Assembly (NCBI GenBank): GCA_000526255.1
Contig: JAFS01000001.1
Coordinates: 434,001 to 498,000 of the forward strand
Length of the DNA stretch: 64,000 bases
Source of the DNA: Verrucomicrobia bacterium LP2A
Lineage (GTDB): Bacteria > Verrucomicrobiota > Verrucomicrobiia > Methylacidiphilales > Methylacidiphilaceae
Direction of reading: 5' to 3'
A program made the position numbers and the translations under genes. Shown in pieces: positions 29,381 through 37,469 of the stretch. A model generated the notes under the pieces. The model was not told where the DNA came from, made no database searches, and worked only from the letters and a program-made list of their open reading frames with translations. Position 1 is the first letter of the stretch. Every line of letters begins with the position of its first letter.

Positions 29381-30175
29381 CTACCGATACCAAGCTTTCC
29401 ATTCGACGTGGAGTGTTGTGTTTCCCTGGAGGGCGTAGACCCGCTGGAAGTGCCACCAGACCGTACTCCCCTGGATTCGATACCCGGCAGGAAGAACCCG
29501 GGTTACCTGATTGGTGAGAAATTCCTGGAAGGTGGGCGGAGGGGCGCCCCCCATGCCAAAGGCGGGGGCCTGGCGGAAGGAGGCATACATTTTGCCGAGG
29601 TCGACGACGATCCAATAGTCGTTGATTGGAGGCCGCCAGCCGCCCCATTGGATCGAATCCTCGAAGAAATCGATCTTCTGCCGGGGATCTCGGGGAAGGA
29701 CCCGTTGGAGGGTGTCGGTGCGAAGCTCGGTTGACCGGCCGCCCCGAAAGGTCAGGTAGTCCCAATACCGGTTGCCGATCCTCGATACCGGAAGCGACTT
29801 CCCGTCGATCGAATCCCGGTATTCGAGATAGGGTTGCTGGGGGAGCTCGTCGTGATAGGTGGGAAGTACGGCGGTGGAGCCGAAGTTACGGAACCGGTAG
29901 AGGAAAATCTCCCGCAGCAGCGGTTCGCGTCCCCCGTTCTCTCCCGAAGAGAGAGAGAGGGTGTAGTACTTCCGAACGGAGACGAGTTGAATCCTCTGTG
30001 CGCAAAGGGACGGAGCCGCGCAGAGGATGGCAAGAGCAAAGAAAAGGAAGGCCAACCCCTGCTGCGGCAAGCCATCGACGCGCTTTCCTTCCGGTCGCCC
30101 GGGGAGAGGAGGCGAGGCGGCCGAGAAGAAAGCCAGAGCGACCGTTTCGAGAACGAGCCTTCCGCTCAGCTTCAT
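29381..30175 (-). CDS. Secreted protein of unknown function at the end of the xox cluster
   Basis: 264 residues, family not recognised. The N-terminal part has a hydrophobic segment (GLAFLFFALAILCAAPSLCA, about residues 40-59) that would act as a signal peptide with cleavage after the Ala-containing site; the true start may therefore be internal. The mature part is rich in Tyr, Trp and Arg and looks beta-structured (YRFRNFGSTAVLPTYHDELP, WWHFQRVYALQGNTTLHVEW). It follows xoxG by 25 bases, so it is probably cotranscribed with xoxF-xoxJ-xoxG and active in the periplasm. Confidence 0.65.
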   Translation of the reverse strand: MKLSGRLVLETVALAFFSAASPPLPGRPEGKRVDGLPQQGLAFLFFALAILCAAPSLCAQRIQLVSVRKYYTLSLSSGENGGREPLLREIFLYRFRNFGSTAVLPTYHDELPQQPYLEYRDSIDGKSLPVSRIGNRYWDYLTFRGGRSTELRTDTLQRVLPRDPRQKIDFFEDSIQWGGWRPPINDYWIVVDLGKMYASFRQAPAFGMGGAPPPTFQEFLTNQVTRVLPAGYRIQGSTVWWHFQRVYALQGNTTLHVEWKAWYR

Positions 30176-30200
30176 GCCGACCGCCTCGGCTGATGTGCTG

Positions 30201-30704
30201 CTACCAGTTCCGAAGCTTGGGATCCCCGTGATAGATCGAGCGAACGTAGGCGATCACCTTCCAGATCTCGTCGTCGCTCATGACGCTACCGAACGGTGGC
30301 ATCGGAGCAACGACGTTCTCGCGTCCGATGCGCGTGTAGCCCTTCTTCTGGAGCTCGACGGTCCCGTTCTTGATCAACTCGAAGAGGGTCTTGTCTTCGC
30401 TGCCGTAGACCCACGTATCATTGATCACGGGAGGACACATGCCTCCGCCTCCCATGCCCCCGTGGCAGCCGTTGCAGCTTCGGCTGAACCAGAGCTTTCT
30501 CCCTTCGGCAATCGCCTGCGGGTTGTCGGTGTACGGGTTCTTCATCGCTCCTCCAGCGGCCGAAGCGGGCTGTTGCCCGGCCGGTGCGGGGGCCGATGGG
30601 GGTGCCGCGGGCGGCTGCTGCGCCCCAGCGGCGGTCAGCCAGAGGCAGGCCAAGCCCGGCAGCAGATAACGTGTCCCAGAAGCAGTGCGTTTTCCTCTCT
30701 TCAT
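30201..30704 (-). CDS. xoxG: Cytochrome c, XoxG-like electron acceptor of methanol dehydrogenase
   Basis: 167-residue periplasmic monohaem cytochrome c. A signal peptide ends near AAGAQQ, followed by a Pro/Ala/Gln-rich linker (about residues 30-52). The haem site is Cys77-Asn-Gly-Cys80-His81 and the likely distal methionine lies in APMPPFGSVMSDDEIW. Position directly after xoxF and xoxJ supports the role of taking electrons from XoxF. In Methylacidiphilum fumariolicum SolV the cytochrome and XoxJ are one fused protein; here they are separate genes 37 bases apart. Confidence 0.85.
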   Translation of the reverse strand: MKRGKRTASGTRYLLPGLACLWLTAAGAQQPPAAPPSAPAPAGQQPASAAGGAMKNPYTDNPQAIAEGRKLWFSRSCNGCHGGMGGGGMCPPVINDTWVYGSEDKTLFELIKNGTVELQKKGYTRIGRENVVAPMPPFGSVMSDDEIWKVIAYVRSIYHGDPKLRNW

Positions 30705-30741
30705 GATCTCCGGTGGTTATCGCCTCCGATTTCACCCAAGG

Positions 30742-32361
30742 TTACTGGGTGGGAGGCGTAGTCTTCTTTGTCGGGCTGCTCGCTCTTTCCAAGAGGGAAG
30801 CGAGATTTTGGTAGCCCCTTTCCTGCGCGAGGGCAAGCGCCGTCTTCCCTTCACGGTTTCGCTGGTCCGGACGGGCGCCCGCGCGCAGAAGAAGTTCAAC
30901 GATCGGCGGCCGGTTGCGAGAGACCGCCAGCATGAGCGGGGTAATGCCCGCCGGATTCGCAGCGTTGGGGTCCGCACCCTTGTCTAGCAGTGTCCGAACC
31001 GCGGCTTCGGGACCGGAAGTCGCCGCAAACATCAAGGGGGTGTAGCCTCCCGGTCCGCTCTTCCCGTTCACCGGAACCCCATGAGCCAGCAGAATCTGGA
31101 TGAGCTCGGGATCCGAGCCGCTCGCCGCAAGGGAGAGGGGAGCCCATCCGTCCCTGGCGGTCGCGGTAGCGTTCGCGCCGTGGTCGAGCAGGAGACGGGT
31201 CGTATCCCGACTCCCTTTGGAAATTGCGAAGAGAAGGGGGGTCCAACCCTCGGGGTCGGGCAGGTTGGGGTTGGCTCCCTTGTCCAGGAGAAGCCGGACC
31301 ATCGGCCATTCTTCGGTGCGAATGGCGTTCAGGAGGGGGGTGTAGCCGAGCGGGTCCTTTTCGTCGATCGCCTTCGGGTCCTTGGCGATGAACCGCTCGG
31401 CGGCGGGAAGGTCATCGGCCGTGACACAGTCGAGCAGGGAAGCGTGTTCGGTCGGCGCAGCCGGGTGCGCCGCCGCAGGAGGGGGGAGGGGCTTGTAGCC
31501 GCCGGAATGCGCGGGAAGATCGCCATCCACGATGCATTCCGGACAGTGGACGAGCGGCACGCCATACTCGGTCAAGATCCGGCGGATCTCGCCCTTGTGC
31601 TCTTCCATCGTGCGGTTGAGACCGTCACGGAGGCTCTTGTCCCCCTTGGGAACGGCGAGCGCCATGGCGTATTCGAGCGGAATGGTCTCCTCCATCGTGT
31701 TGAGTGGGGTAAGGTCGAGGGGAGCGTTCGCCTTGGCGACGTAGTAGCCGGCCAAGGGTCCCCAGATCGCGCAGGCATCGAGCGTTCCCGCGATCACCTG
31801 CTCGACCTGCTCGGCGGGATGCTGCTCCGGGTGGACCCGTGAGTCGTAAAAGATGTAGTGGACAACCGTGTTGTGCTGAATGCCGTGGTTGCGGAGCGCA
31901 TCGCGTGCTGCCGAGGCCTGGAAGACGCCGATCCGGAGGCTCTTGAGGATCGGGTCGTCGAGAGAGTGAATGTGGAGGTTCCGATCCTTTCGGGTAACGA
32001 GAACGAAGGTCGATTTGTAGTAAGGTTTGGTTGGCAGAGCCAATTCGAAGTCGGGCGGCATGTCGAAGAGGACATCGCAGCGGTTCGCGTTGAGGGTCGT
32101 CCGGACAAGCCCCCGTTCGTAGTAGGTGTACCAGAAGTATTCGAGCGGCTTACCCATGGAGCGGGCGAGCAGCTCCGCGATCTTGTTCTGGAATCCCTCT
32201 CCGCGGCTGTTGGAAAGGGGCATGTTGCCCGGGTCGCCGCAGACCCGTAGGGGAAGCTCAGCCGGCTGGGCCGGGACGGCGGAAGGCGAAGCCAGAAAGA
32301 GAAAGAGAAAGAGGGCGGACCAACCCCCGTGGACCAGTCCGCCCTTTCCCGTTAGATGCAT
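30742..32361 (-). CDS. xoxJ: XoxJ-like periplasmic binding protein fused to ankyrin repeats
   Basis: 539 residues. After a signal peptide (WSALFLFLFLASPSAVPA), residues about 35-285 match the quinoprotein-dehydrogenase-associated solute-binding family: LPLRVCGDPGNMPLSN, GKPLEYFWYTYYERGL, CDVLFDMPPDFE and a paired-cysteine segment HCPECIVDG. After a Pro/Ala linker come about six ankyrin repeats marked by GYTPLLNAI, GWTPLLFAI, GWAPLSLAA, GYTPLMFAA, GITPLMLAV and GKTALALAQ. XoxJ is thought to assist XoxF maturation or activation. The ankyrin half is in frame with no stop or shift and is an unusual addition. It starts 21 bases after xoxF. Confidence 0.88.
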   Translation of the reverse strand: MHLTGKGGLVHGGWSALFLFLFLASPSAVPAQPAELPLRVCGDPGNMPLSNSRGEGFQNKIAELLARSMGKPLEYFWYTYYERGLVRTTLNANRCDVLFDMPPDFELALPTKPYYKSTFVLVTRKDRNLHIHSLDDPILKSLRIGVFQASAARDALRNHGIQHNTVVHYIFYDSRVHPEQHPAEQVEQVIAGTLDACAIWGPLAGYYVAKANAPLDLTPLNTMEETIPLEYAMALAVPKGDKSLRDGLNRTMEEHKGEIRRILTEYGVPLVHCPECIVDGDLPAHSGGYKPLPPPAAAHPAAPTEHASLLDCVTADDLPAAERFIAKDPKAIDEKDPLGYTPLLNAIRTEEWPMVRLLLDKGANPNLPDPEGWTPLLFAISKGSRDTTRLLLDHGANATATARDGWAPLSLAASGSDPELIQILLAHGVPVNGKSGPGGYTPLMFAATSGPEAAVRTLLDKGADPNAANPAGITPLMLAVSRNRPPIVELLLRAGARPDQRNREGKTALALAQERGYQNLASLLERASSPTKKTTPPTQ

Positions 32362-32382
32362 GGATCTAACCGATCCGCCGAA

Positions 32383-34245
32383 TTACTGCACGCAGAAGGT
32401 GTAGAGCGTGCCGCCCATCGGGATGTTGTAGAACCCATTTTCCCCGGCCATGCCGGCGACGCCGAGCGCGCCGTAGGGATCCGCTGGGTCGAGGCCCGCG
32501 GTCACCGGGAGTCCGATCCAGCCGCCGATGCCGGTCAGGATCGAAATATACTGCTTGCCGCCCACCTCGAAGGAGATCGGGTTGCCGATGATGCCGGAAC
32601 CGAGCTTCTGCTGCCAGAGGACCTTGCCGGTCTTCCGGTCAACCGCGCGGAACCAGCCGTCAAGGGTGCCGTAAAAGGCGAGCCCGCCATCGGTGACCAA
32701 GGCGCCGCTCCAGGTCGGGAAGCGCTCCGGAATGTCCCAGCGAGCCTTGCCTGTGATCACGTCGAACGCCTTGAAGCGGCCCATGACTCCGGGCTTTTCC
32801 GGCTTCATCAGAACGTTGGCGAAGACGTAGACGCTACCCTGGTTGGTGTGAGCGCGCTCCATCGGCTCCAGCGTCATCCCCCAGTTATTGGTGGGGGCAT
32901 AGAAGACGTTGGCTTCCTTGGGATCGACGGCGACCGGCTGCTGGTCCTTTCCGCCCTGAGCTGAGGGGTAGGCCTGCACGGCCTTGCCGACCTCGAACGG
33001 AGAATGCTCCTTGACCTTGACCGGGCGGCCCGTCTTCATGTCGATCTTCTCGGCCCAGTTGACCGTCACGAACTTGTTGGCGCGGATGAGCGTGCCGTCC
33101 GTGCGGCTGAGGACGTAGGCGAAGCCGTTGCGGTCGAAGTGGACCAGGCAGGGCTTCTTGGCGCCGTCGACGGTGATGTCGACGAGCACATCCTCGTTGA
33201 TGGCGTCATAATCCCACTGGTCGAACGGGGTGAGCTGGTAGCCCCAGACGGCTTCGCCCGTGTCAGGCTTGCGGGCAAAGACGGTCATCGACCACTTGTT
33301 GTCCCACTTCCAGGGCTCATTGGCCTCCTCGTGGGTCTTGGCCTCGGTCCGGTAGCTGGGGCTCCAGAGACCGGGATTGCCCGTGTTGTAATAGACCAGA
33401 TCGAGCTTCGGATCATAGCTATACCAACCCCAGGCGCAGCCTCCACCCCGCTTCCACTCTTCGTCAGGGTAGGTCTTGACGCCGAGATCCTGGCCGGCCT
33501 GCCCGTACTCGGGATGCTTGCTGTTGAAGTCGGGGCCGAGGAGCACGTCCGAGTCGGGACCGTTGCTGTAGGCCTGCCAGACCATCTTGCCCGAGTTGAG
33601 ATCGAAGGCGGCGAAGCGGCCTCGCGCGCCGAACTCGTCGCCACCGTAACCGGTGAAGACCTTGTCCTTGACGATGATCGGGGCGGGAGTGCTTGTCTCA
33701 CCCTTGTTGAGATCAGCAAACTTGGTCTTCCAGAGCTCCTTCCCGGTGTTGGCATCCAAGCAGACGACGTAGCCGTCGAGGGTGTTGAAGACGACCTTTC
33801 CGTCGGCGTAGGAAGCGCCACGGTTCACCGTGTCGCAGCAGGCGGTCGAGACCGCCTTGTCATCCTGCCTCGGAACGTACTTCCAAAGGACTTCGTAGGA
33901 CCCCCCCTTGGAGAGGTCGAGCGCCCACACGATGTTGGGATACGAGCTCACCACGTACATGCGGTCGCCGACGACGAGCGGCTGCCCTTCATGGCCGCGG
34001 AGCGTGCCCGTCGAGAACGACCAAGCCATATGCAGGCTCTTGACGTTCTGCGTGTTGATCTGCTTCAGGGACGAGTGCCGGGTGTTGGCGTAATCTTTGC
34101 CCGGAGCCGCCCAGTTCTTGGGATTCTCCGTGAGCTTCAAAACATCGTCGTTGGAATAGGCTGACGGAATCACCGTCGCGGTACCGACCGCCAGTGCCAG
34201 GAGCATCCCGGCAGAGAGCTTCTTCCTACTTTTCGGGAACCTCAT
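32383..34245 (-). CDS. xoxF: Lanthanide-dependent methanol dehydrogenase XoxF
   Basis: 620-residue PQQ-dependent methanol dehydrogenase, periplasmic, oxidising methanol to formaldehyde or formate. A signal peptide (GMLLALAVGTATVIPSAYS) precedes an eight-bladed propeller. The vicinal disulfide is Cys136-Cys137 (STACCDTVNRG). The metal and PQQ ligands are visible: Glu183 (KGETSTP), an Asn in YYNTGNPG, Asp345 (catalytic) and Asp347 in FDQWDYDAINE. The extra Asp347 is the mark of lanthanide-type XoxF rather than calcium-type MxaF. The start at 34245 is fixed by a strong GGAGGAGGTTACCAA site; 16 residues upstream read in frame but cross that site. Heads xoxF-xoxJ-xoxG. Confidence 0.97.
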   Translation of the reverse strand: MRFPKSRKKLSAGMLLALAVGTATVIPSAYSNDDVLKLTENPKNWAAPGKDYANTRHSSLKQINTQNVKSLHMAWSFSTGTLRGHEGQPLVVGDRMYVVSSYPNIVWALDLSKGGSYEVLWKYVPRQDDKAVSTACCDTVNRGASYADGKVVFNTLDGYVVCLDANTGKELWKTKFADLNKGETSTPAPIIVKDKVFTGYGGDEFGARGRFAAFDLNSGKMVWQAYSNGPDSDVLLGPDFNSKHPEYGQAGQDLGVKTYPDEEWKRGGGCAWGWYSYDPKLDLVYYNTGNPGLWSPSYRTEAKTHEEANEPWKWDNKWSMTVFARKPDTGEAVWGYQLTPFDQWDYDAINEDVLVDITVDGAKKPCLVHFDRNGFAYVLSRTDGTLIRANKFVTVNWAEKIDMKTGRPVKVKEHSPFEVGKAVQAYPSAQGGKDQQPVAVDPKEANVFYAPTNNWGMTLEPMERAHTNQGSVYVFANVLMKPEKPGVMGRFKAFDVITGKARWDIPERFPTWSGALVTDGGLAFYGTLDGWFRAVDRKTGKVLWQQKLGSGIIGNPISFEVGGKQYISILTGIGGWIGLPVTAGLDPADPYGALGVAGMAGENGFYNIPMGGTLYTFCVQ

Positions 34246-34402
34246 TTGGTAACCTCCTCCGTTTGGGTTGCGGGAGTTCTGCCCTGTGGGCACTTCTCCT
34301 CAAGCTGCAAGGGAGGCGATAACTTCTTTGCGGGTGACGGTCAAGCGCAAAAATGGCACTACTGAGTAAATCAGATGAAGGGGCAAAAGCCGGATGGCCA
34401 AG

Positions 34403-34486
34403 GCGCTAACGATAGCGCGCCTGCCACCGGATGCGCAGCATGACCTGCTCGTCCGGCTTCCCAACATTCCGGGAATGCCACCAGAT
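34403..34486 (-). promoter_or_regulatory. Candidate control region of xoxF
   Basis: The 337-base gap 34246-34582 in front of xoxF holds structured sequence. There is a perfect palindrome GCGCTA-ACGA-TAGCGC (34403-34418), a palindrome CATTCC-G-GGAATG (34465-34477), and a direct repeat TGCCACCRGAT (plus strand) at 34422-34432 and 34476-34486, 54 bases apart. Closer to the gene, a minus-strand TTGACC followed after 16-17 bases by TTATCG is a weak sigma70-like candidate. No GG-N10-GC sigma54 promoter was found although the gene upstream encodes a sigma54 activator. Regulatory function is inferred. Confidence 0.4.
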
Positions 34487-34582
34487 TGTGTTGTCTCCGA
34501 GTGGGGAGAAAAAGCACGAGGCGGTTCCGGCACACAATCGGAAAGCGACTCGGGAAGGAGGTGCCCGCCCGCTCCCGGGCGG

Positions 34583-35965
34583 TTATCCGGCCCCGATGCC
34601 GTGCTTTTCCATCCGGTAGCGAAGGATGTCCCGGGTCATCCCCAGTTGGCGGGCGGCTTGGGAGATGTTCTGTCCCGAGGCGACCAGCGCCTGCTGGAGC
34701 AGCCGTTTTTCGACCTCGGCGAAGGAGAGTCCTTCCTGCAAAAGCAGCCGGATTGCATCGTGGGAAGTGGCTGGCGCCCGCACCGCCCCACCGGCCAGAT
34801 GCCCTGGCCAAGCAAAGTCCGCCGGGTTCAGGGTTTCTTCTTTCGACCAGAGGACCGCTTGCTCGATCGCGTGCGAAAGCTCGCGAACATTCCCCGGCCA
34901 GGGATACCGCTGCAAGGTCGCGAGGGCGTCCGGAGCCAATATGCGGCCCATCTTTCCGTACCGGGTGCCGTGGATGCGGAGGAAGTGATTCGCCAGCAGA
35001 AGGATGTCGCCGGAACGCTCCCGCAAGGGAGGCAACTCGAGATGAACGACGCGGAGCCGATAGTAGAGATCGGCTCGAAAGGTTCCTTCCCGAATCGAGG
35101 TTTCCAGGGGCCGGTTGGTTGCGGCGAGAATCCAAGGATCGACCTTCCGATCGCGAACGCTTCCCAGGCGCCGGACCGTTTTGTGTTCGATCGCCGTCAG
35201 GAGCTTCCCTTGCAGGGGGAGGGGGAGATCCCCAATCTCGTCGAGAAAGAGGGTGCCTTTGTCTGCGGCTTCCATCAGTCCGAGCTTAGCCCCTGAGGCG
35301 CCGGTGAAAGCCCCCCGCTCGTAGCCGAAGAGCTCGGTTTCCACCAGGTTTTCCGGAAGCGCAACGCAATTGATGGACAGGAAGGCCTCGTCTCGACGAA
35401 GGCTCCGATGGTGGAGGAGTCGGGCCACCACATCCTTCCCGGTGCCGGTCTCTCCGGAGATCAAAACGGTGGGGAGCCCTTGGCTTCCGTCGAGTCGGCT
35501 CAGCTGCTCGATCTTTTCGCGCAGAGAGCGGATCGCTGAGGACTCGCCGATCAGGATCGGCTCGTCGAGACTCCGGTAGTAGGCGAGCTCCTGCTTGAGA
35601 CGGACGGTCTCCTCGACCCGGTCAACCAGCACGCGCAGCCGGTCGAGGTCGAGGGGCTTTTGAAGATATTCGAAGGCGCCGAGCTTCATGACGGCGACCG
35701 CGTCCTCGACGGAGGCATAGGCGGTGAAGACTACGGCCAATAAGGCGGGATGGATGGCCCGCACCCGGCGGAGGAGCTCGGGTCCTGAGAGGCTCGGCAG
35801 CCGCGCGTCGAGGAGAAGCAGGTCGGGAGCGGAAAGCTCGGCTTGCCGAAGACCTTCGCCGCCGTCGAAGGCCAGAGCGACTTCGTGGCCTTGGGCCGTG
35901 AGAAGCTCGCGGATCGATCGGGCGAGGTTTCGTTCGTCCTCAACCAGGAGAATGTTGAGCCCCAT
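34583..35965 (-). CDS. Sigma54-dependent response regulator (NtrC/AtoC type)
   Basis: 460 residues. Receiver domain with phospho-acceptor Asp53 (LLLLDARLP) and Lys103; AAA+ domain with Walker A GETGTGKD (171-178), the sigma54-contact loop GAFTGA (218-223) and Walker B TLFLDEIGD; C-terminal Fis-type helix-turn-helix (NISQAARQLGMTRDILRYRM). Its start overlaps the upstream histidine-kinase gene by 26 bases. It lies directly upstream of xoxF on the same strand, so xox regulation is a candidate role. A GC-rich hairpin (34565-34582) follows the stop but has no T tract. Confidence 0.93.
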   Translation of the reverse strand: MGLNILLVEDERNLARSIRELLTAQGHEVALAFDGGEGLRQAELSAPDLLLLDARLPSLSGPELLRRVRAIHPALLAVVFTAYASVEDAVAVMKLGAFEYLQKPLDLDRLRVLVDRVEETVRLKQELAYYRSLDEPILIGESSAIRSLREKIEQLSRLDGSQGLPTVLISGETGTGKDVVARLLHHRSLRRDEAFLSINCVALPENLVETELFGYERGAFTGASGAKLGLMEAADKGTLFLDEIGDLPLPLQGKLLTAIEHKTVRRLGSVRDRKVDPWILAATNRPLETSIREGTFRADLYYRLRVVHLELPPLRERSGDILLLANHFLRIHGTRYGKMGRILAPDALATLQRYPWPGNVRELSHAIEQAVLWSKEETLNPADFAWPGHLAGGAVRAPATSHDAIRLLLQEGLSFAEVEKRLLQQALVASGQNISQAARQLGMTRDILRYRMEKHGIGAG

Positions 35966-37412
35966 CGCTGCCTTCGGTGGCGGAGGGGAAGAGCAGGGTG
36001 ATACGTGTTCCCTGGCCGCGCCGGCTCTTCACCGTCATCTCTCCTCCGTTTCGGCTAACGTACCGTTCCACGATGGCCAGACCCAAGCCCGAACCTTCGG
36101 GCCGTGTCGTGAAAAAGGGCTCGGTCACGCGAGGGAGATGCTCCTCGGCAATTCCTTCGCCATCGTCTTCGATTTCCAGGTGGACCCGACCGTCTGGTCG
36201 AACACCCGAGCTCAGGCGGATGCGGCCGCGCTCGCCGACGGCCGCAAGCGCATTCGCTAGAATTTCGAGAAGGACCTGCTCCATCTGAGCCGGATCAAAA
36301 CGCACCAGTGGAAGATCTGGGTTCAGGGAGAGATCGATCCCGACGTCCTTCCCTTCGCCTTTGGCCAGAGACGGCACGATAGTTTCGGCGAGCTCATTGA
36401 GGCTGCCGACGATGGGTCTCGGAGAAAGGGGTTTGGCGAAGGTCAATAGCTGGCGGACCCGGTGGTCGAGCCGATCGGCTTCGTGGACAATTTCTCGGAG
36501 GGTATCCCCAGCCGAAACCGAAGGGTCGGCCTTGAGGAGAGCGACTTGCGCCAGCGCCCGAATGCTCGCCAAAGGGTTGCGAATCCCATGGGCGACTGCG
36601 GCGGCGGTGGCGCCGATGGAGGCCATCCGCTCGGTCTGGACGATCTTCTCCTGCGAATCCTTGATCTCGCTTGCCATCTGGCGGAAGGCCAAGGCGAGGT
36701 CACGGAGATCCCCCGAGGGAGGAATTTCCGGAACAACCTCGCGCTCCCCGCGGCCAATGCGCCGTGCGGATTCGACCAGGTTGCGCAAGGGACGTCCGAT
36801 CCCCTGGGTGAGCCAGAGCGAGACGAGTGCCGCCAGCCCCAGTCCAGCAAGAAAGCAGAGCGGAACCAGGAGTGCTGCGGTCTCCTTGAGGAAGCGGGCC
36901 TTCTCCCGGGCCCGCTCGATGGCCCCTTGGTGGAAAAGTCGTTCGAGCGTTCGGACCGACTGGCGGAACGGGCCGTCCAAGAAGGCTTCCCGAGCGTCGA
37001 CTCCGGCAAACAAAGGATCGCTCCCCGGAAGGTCGGGCTGGTCGAGCAGCATCCGGCCATGCCTTTCGAGCAGCAGGGCATTTCCCTCGACGACATCCAG
37101 CGCCTCCTTTTCCTCCTTCCCGTGAGCAAGGGAACGGCAGCGGGCCAGGAGCACGCGCATCTGATCGGCGAAAGAAAAGAACTGGGCGCGGGCCTTGGGA
37201 TCCTTGCCCCCGAGGGCATCGGCCACTTCGGCGACCTCGCGTTGCGCGAAGAGCTCGAGATCACCCAGCTGCGAAAGCTGGGTCAGCTCCTCTCCCACCT
37301 GCTCGACCTGCTTTTGGCCTTGCCGCGCGATCCAGGCGGCCTCGACGGAGAGCGCTGCCGCCAGGACGAAGAAGACGCCCGAAGCGAGGCGGATCCGCGT
37401 TGCGATCTTCAC
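35940..37412 (-). CDS. Membrane sensor histidine kinase
   Basis: 490 residues. Two membrane helices (about 8-28 and 180-202) bracket a mostly helical sensor region of about 150 residues rich in Glu, Arg and Leu, like four-helix-bundle sensors. Then a HAMP segment (IGRPLRNLVESARRIGRGE), HisKA with His275 (VAHGIRNPLASIRALAQ), and HATPase motifs N (EILANALAAVGE), G1 (DDGEGI) and G2 (GSGLGLAIV). It partners the overlapping NtrC-type regulator. The signal is unknown; a position between a TonB receptor and xoxF makes metal or methanol status possible. Confidence 0.92.
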   Translation of the reverse strand: MKIATRIRLASGVFFVLAAALSVEAAWIARQGQKQVEQVGEELTQLSQLGDLELFAQREVAEVADALGGKDPKARAQFFSFADQMRVLLARCRSLAHGKEEKEALDVVEGNALLLERHGRMLLDQPDLPGSDPLFAGVDAREAFLDGPFRQSVRTLERLFHQGAIERAREKARFLKETAALLVPLCFLAGLGLAALVSLWLTQGIGRPLRNLVESARRIGRGEREVVPEIPPSGDLRDLALAFRQMASEIKDSQEKIVQTERMASIGATAAAVAHGIRNPLASIRALAQVALLKADPSVSAGDTLREIVHEADRLDHRVRQLLTFAKPLSPRPIVGSLNELAETIVPSLAKGEGKDVGIDLSLNPDLPLVRFDPAQMEQVLLEILANALAAVGERGRIRLSSGVRPDGRVHLEIEDDGEGIAEEHLPRVTEPFFTTRPEGSGLGLAIVERYVSRNGGEMTVKSRRGQGTRITLLFPSATEGSDGAQHSPG

Positions 37413-37469
37413 AATGGCCGGTCTTGCCGCAGAGCGCCGATTCCTTCCTCGAGCCAGCGTCGGGGGCGA

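Noticed and set aside
34565-34582. CCGCCC-n6-GGGCGG hairpin after the response-regulator stop as a terminator
   Set aside because: The stem is good but no T tract follows on either strand, so termination cannot be claimed.
34246-34582. Sigma54 promoter for xoxF driven by the neighbouring NtrC-type regulator
   Set aside because: No GG-N10-GC pair with TGGC/TTGC flanks was found on the minus strand in this gap.
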